Origin: Arthrobacter sp. N199823
Lineage (GTDB): Bacteria > Actinomycetota > Actinomycetes > Actinomycetales > Micrococcaceae
Assembly (NCBI RefSeq): GCF_002929705.1
Contig: NZ_PJIN01000001.1
Location: 248,001 to 312,000, forward strand
Length of the DNA: 64,000 nt
Direction: 5' to 3'
Shown here: positions 60,698-64,000 of the stretch, in pieces
Numbering within the stretch: the first letter of the stretch is position 1
Layout: every line of letters starts with the position of its first letter
Made by a program: the position numbers and the translations under genes
The notes under the pieces: model-generated
Told to the model about the DNA's origin: nothing
The model's database searches: none
Seen by the model: the letters and a program-made list of their open reading frames with translations, nothing else

Positions 60698-62228
60698 CGA
60701 GCGGGTTCCCATCTCCTACAACTATCTGGCGCAGGATCTCATCCCAACGGTTGATCAGCCTGTTTGAATCCACAGCATCCTGGTATCCCTGATCGCCCAC
60801 TTGCTGCTCAATGATGGATCTCAACCGGTCCGGGTCATTAGCCAACTCCATATAGGCCGGATAGGTGTCAGCTGTGATGAAATCCCAACGCTGCTCTCTA
60901 TTGGCGATATTGCCGTCGGGAAGTGGAGTTTCCACCACAATGTTGTCATGCAGTGGATTCGGCACGTCAAAATGGGGGCCAAAGGGTCCCAGCGGGCCTA
61001 CCGGAACCGACTCCGGCGTGGGATGCAAGATCAGCGGATTGGCCTGGGAATAGGACTGAGCATCGGGGATGGAGGGAGTGCCCACAATGGACATGGCCAG
61101 CGTGAAGGCTGGGCCAGTGAGCCCATGACTATTCATGGCGTCGTAGCTGTCAGCAATGACAACGTTTTGTTCGTAATCTGCCATGTTCAAGGTGCCATTG
61201 GCTAGATCCGCTGGAGTTCCGGAATTGAAATTCTCCCAGGCCTGGATCACGCGGGGGTCAGCGATGACGCCGGCACGGACCATCCGGTTGATCTCATCAA
61301 TGCCACCGTCGGCAAAGGCTTGATGCTGGTAGCCGATGTCATTGAAGATCTGTTGCTGCATCTCTAGCAGGCTTGTCTCAAAGTACGCCACCTCGCTGTC
61401 CGACATGTTCGCCAGGGCGTGCAATTGCTCCGGGGTCAGAGGTGTCAGGCCGGGGGCGATTGTGTCCCCAACGGCGCCGGCGTCCAAGAGTGTGCGCGCA
61501 ACATCGCGCATCATCCGCACATCGGCGAATCCGGCGTCCAAGCCCGGGCCCACCATGTGGGCGAATCCGGCCCATTGCATGCGTGGATCCTGCAAATAAA
61601 GTTCGCCGTAGTACTGGTACACGGCCGCGATGGTGTCCCGATTGTAGGCATATCCACGGGAGGGATCCCACTGATCTGGGTCGATCCCGGCTTCCTTCAT
61701 GGCAGCCAGAAGCCAGTAATCTTTCAGGAAGTCGGCGTAACCGCCATTGGCGAACTGGATCTGACCGGCGTCGGCCAGGGCGTCCAGAACGGATTTGGCC
61801 TCAGCGGGGTGCGCGGCGGCCCAGTCCTTGAACTCTTGAGAATTCAGATACGCCTCACGCTCGGCAGGGGTCATGCCCTCCAGCCGTTGCTGGAGCTCCT
61901 GCGCTGCAGCGTTCGACGTCGGATGGGCCGGGCCGCCGGTTGTCGCACCAAGGCTGGTGGAAGAGCTGGCTTTGTCCTGTTCGTCTGCCTGTACCTTTAG
62001 CTGCGCAGCAACTTCCGTCAGAGTGGCGGCCGTGCGGTGCAGCATGGGGAGATGCTTTGCCCTGACCATTTGCGTGAAGTGAGAAGCGTCAGGTCCGCGC
62101 CAGCTGGTCAAGGGTGAGACTAAGGCCCTGAGCATTTTGGCCTGAGACTCGATCTGTTGTGATGACGTGGAAAACGTCTTTGCCAGATCGCGCAGTTGTG
62201 CAGTGTCGGCACCGAGAAAATCGGTCAT
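60687..62228 (-). CDS. WXG-type protein (candidate type VII secretion substrate)
   Basis: 513 residues. The first 100 residues form a helical hairpin like WXG100 proteins, with the turn SWRGPDASHF (Trp43, Gly45) and flanking heptads. A linker (about 100-120) is followed by a helical, acidic domain (about 120-440) with an aromatic-rich DYWLLAAMKEAGIDPDQWDPSRGYAYN. The tail (HFDVPNPLHDN...) is unlike known toxins. No signal peptide. ATG 62228 has GGAG upstream. It is coupled with a lipoprotein gene. No ESX core genes are visible in this window, so secretion is inference. Confidence 0.78.
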   Translation of the reverse strand: MTDFLGADTAQLRDLAKTFSTSSQQIESQAKMLRALVSPLTSWRGPDASHFTQMVRAKHLPMLHRTAATLTEVAAQLKVQADEQDKASSSTSLGATTGGPAHPTSNAAAQELQQRLEGMTPAEREAYLNSQEFKDWAAAHPAEAKSVLDALADAGQIQFANGGYADFLKDYWLLAAMKEAGIDPDQWDPSRGYAYNRDTIAAVYQYYGELYLQDPRMQWAGFAHMVGPGLDAGFADVRMMRDVARTLLDAGAVGDTIAPGLTPLTPEQLHALANMSDSEVAYFETSLLEMQQQIFNDIGYQHQAFADGGIDEINRMVRAGVIADPRVIQAWENFNSGTPADLANGTLNMADYEQNVVIADSYDAMNSHGLTGPAFTLAMSIVGTPSIPDAQSYSQANPLILHPTPESVPVGPLGPFGPHFDVPNPLHDNIVVETPLPDGNIANREQRWDFITADTYPAYMELANDPDRLRSIIEQQVGDQGYQDAVDSNRLINRWDEILRQIVVGDGNPLDGK

Positions 62229-62348
62229 GGCACTCCTTTGGCTAGATTCCCCAGCTTATGGCCGCGTCGTTGAACGGTTCAATGGGGAGAAGTCCCCTCC
62301 GCGGGACTCGGAGCGGGGGAAGGACTCCTGAACGGGCGCCCGTGGCAG

Positions 62349-63701
62349 TTATTCCAGTGCCGCGCCCTTGGTCTCTGGTGCGGAGAACGCCATCCAGATA
62401 ACGGCCAGCAGCACCAGCCCTCCTGTCAGTGCGAACGTCAGCGGTAGGCCCAGTACCGGCCAGAGCAGCGAGCCGAAGATGAGTGGCACCAGCCCGGCAC
62501 CCACCCTGGAAATTGTGGAAGCCCAGCCAAAGCCGGTGGCCCGCAAATGGGTGGGGTAGAGCTCCGACACGTAGGTGTAGAGAACCGGGATGGCCACCTG
62601 AATGACAAAGCCAAACACCAGCAACCAAATTTGTGCGCTCACGGGGGCATCCAGCACCAGCGCGAAAATGACGAGCGACAGTGCGGCCAGAGGGCCCGTG
62701 ATGGCCAGAATCCACTTCCTGCCAATCCGCTCCACGAGCAGGGCAGCGGCGATCACCCCGAGCAGACCAATACCTGTCATTGCTGCCGTCGCCATGAAAG
62801 CCTTGTTTTCGGCGTAGCCCGTGGACACCAGAATGGACGGCATCCATGTCAAGGCACCGTAATACACCAGCAAAATGGTTAGGAACAGCGACCAGGCAAT
62901 GCCGGTGATACGCCAGTTGAAGCGCCACAAACCGGCTAGTTGATCGTTGATCTTGCCCATCGAGAGCTTCGGCGCTGTGGCCGGATCGGGCAAGACCCAA
63001 TCACCCACGGTTGCACCTGTCCGTTTGATCAGGGAATCGATCACGGCCTTTGCCTCAGCGGGGCGCCCGGCCCGCACCAGGTACAGCGGCGATTCCGGAA
63101 CGCCAATGCGCACCCAAAACACGAGCAAGGCCGGCAGCACCATGACCAGCATCAGATACCGCCAATTGCCGAACGACGCCATCAGCACAGCAGACACCAC
63201 ACCGCAGAGCGAGGCGCCAATGGGCCACCACGCATCCATGGCTGTCAGCACGCGGCCACGGAGCTTGCGCGGGGTGAACTCACCCACCAGCGCATAATCC
63301 ACGGGAATGCAGCCACCCAAACCAAACCCGGCCAGGAAGCGGAACACGCAAAACAGCACAATCTCATTCGAGAACGCACCCAGCACCGTGAACAGGGAGA
63401 AGATCAGCAGCGTGAGCGTAAATGCCCTTTTGCGCCCAATAATGTCAGCAATAGACCCCCACGCAAACGCGCCCACGGCCATGCCAATGAGGTTCGCCGT
63501 ACCAATCCACGCCGCCTGCCCCGTAGTGAGCCCCCACTCCTTGGACAGCAGCGGAATTAGGAAGCCGTTCAGTGTCACATCCCAAGCGTCGAACATGAAG
63601 CCGAGCCCGCCAATGATGAAGATGCTGCCCTGCACACGCCACTTCCAGGGCAGTTCTTGCACAACGCGGTCGCCGGTCAGGGCGGTTGGTGGGGCACTCA
63701 T
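62349..63701 (-). CDS. MFS transporter, sugar-porter/NiaP-like
   Basis: 450 residues, 12 helices. The first loop motif is DIIGRKRAFTLTLL (loop 2-3), with the repeat in the second half VERIGRKWILAITG, and the PESPLYLV signature after helix 6, all typical of the sugar-porter group of MFS transporters to which NiaP-type carriers also belong. The substrate is not deducible. ATG 63701 follows AAGGAAG. It lies 28 bases after the stop of the serine hydrolase gene, so both probably form a transcript. Confidence 0.88.
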   Translation of the reverse strand: MSAPPTALTGDRVVQELPWKWRVQGSIFIIGGLGFMFDAWDVTLNGFLIPLLSKEWGLTTGQAAWIGTANLIGMAVGAFAWGSIADIIGRKRAFTLTLLIFSLFTVLGAFSNEIVLFCVFRFLAGFGLGGCIPVDYALVGEFTPRKLRGRVLTAMDAWWPIGASLCGVVSAVLMASFGNWRYLMLVMVLPALLVFWVRIGVPESPLYLVRAGRPAEAKAVIDSLIKRTGATVGDWVLPDPATAPKLSMGKINDQLAGLWRFNWRITGIAWSLFLTILLVYYGALTWMPSILVSTGYAENKAFMATAAMTGIGLLGVIAAALLVERIGRKWILAITGPLAALSLVIFALVLDAPVSAQIWLLVFGFVIQVAIPVLYTYVSELYPTHLRATGFGWASTISRVGAGLVPLIFGSLLWPVLGLPLTFALTGGLVLLAVIWMAFSAPETKGAALE

Positions 63702-63729
63702 GGCGCCTTCCTTGTCAGTTGACACTTCT

Positions 63730-64000
63730 TTAGGCAAAAGAATAGACGACGTCGGACACGGACTTGCGCAGGGCCGTCGCGTCGTCCCCGTCCCGGCTAG
63801 GGTTCACGCGGTTGGTCAGTAACGCAATGACGATGCCTTTGGCTTTATCCACCAGGAGCGAGGTCCCCGTGAAGCCGCCGTGCCCGCGGGCCTGCGTGCC
63901 CTCCACACCCATCCACGGCTGCTGATTGATGCGCAGCCCCAGCCCCTGGCCAAAAGCAGGCTCGGCGGAGTTGAAGTGAGCGCCCAACATGTCGGGTAAC
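63730..64000 (-). CDS. Beta-lactamase-like serine hydrolase, C-terminal part
   Basis: The frame is open to the right edge; at least 89 residues are visible, ending SVSDVVYSFA. The segment ARGHGGFTGTSLLVD is the class C beta-lactamase/penicillin-binding-type K-S-G-like box (HGGFTG), with IVIALLTNRVNPS behind it, as in esterase and D-aminopeptidase members of the family. The catalytic Ser-x-x-Lys lies beyond the window. Probable role in peptide, ester or cell-wall fragment hydrolysis. Confidence 0.8.
   Translation of the reverse strand, partial: LPDMLGAHFNSAEPAFGQGLGLRINQQPWMGVEGTQARGHGGFTGTSLLVDKAKGIVIALLTNRVNPSRDGDDATALRKSVSDVVYSFA

Noticed and set aside
1-64000. tRNA, rRNA, CRISPR array, insertion sequence
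   Set aside because: No T-loop plus acceptor pairing, no rRNA stretch, no regularly spaced repeats and no transposase motif were recognised; a covariance-model scan would be decisive.

Overview
The window reads as chromosome of a moderately high-GC actinobacterium, most likely Micrococcaceae (Arthrobacter or a close relative). The support is the DUF6350/PerM-like gene next to purN, LacI-type arabinose regulation, GTG/TTG starts with AAGGAG ribosome sites, a wHTH-X25 protein and a WXG-type protein. No rRNA, tRNA, CRISPR array or insertion sequence was recognised. Both edges cut genes: a ROK protein on the left and a beta-lactamase-like serine hydrolase on the right.

Left third (1-18800) is sugar import and hemicellulose use. 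A ROK regulator end is followed by an Opp/Dpp-type ABC transporter (two permeases, a fused double ATPase, a lipoprotein binding protein). Next comes an arabinan cluster: two GH51 alpha-L-arabinofuranosidases flank an aldose 1-epimerase, a LacI regulator and a MalEFG-type transporter. Two operator classes recur there: an identical 16-mer ATTACAACGATGTAAT before the first arabinofuranosidase and before the transporter, and TGTTAGCGCTAACA-like palindromes before the epimerase and the transporter. A SulP transporter follows.

18800-28800 holds a TspO-like protein, a DUF6941-like protein and the most unusual gene of the window: one frame encoding an SSL2/XPB-like SF2 helicase joined to a complete primary-type sigma-70 factor. 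It is divergent from a small gene of unknown function, with two palindromic operator-like sites between them. An RNase H-like protein and a DUF6308-like protein follow, then a four-carbon acid sugar operon (dehydrogenase and kinase) with a FadR-type regulator.

29300-43800 looks accessory. It holds a NERD-UvrD helicase translationally coupled to a Tat lipoprotein beta-propeller, an HNH restriction-type endonuclease, a winged-helix/X25 fusion, a UvrA paralog, an orphan DNA methyltransferase, a NYN-nuclease/BRCT gene pair, and a decaying family of small membrane proteins with a visible recombination junction.

44000-64000 is mostly housekeeping: a CoA-transferase, a membrane protein, a thioredoxin-reductase-like flavoprotein divergent from an XRE-cupin regulator, hydrolases, an AidB-like dehydrogenase, a CcdA/DsbA-type redox pair with AT-rich palindromes, a cold-shock protein, the PerM-like gene with purN, DedA, a WXG protein with a lipoprotein, and an MFS transporter.
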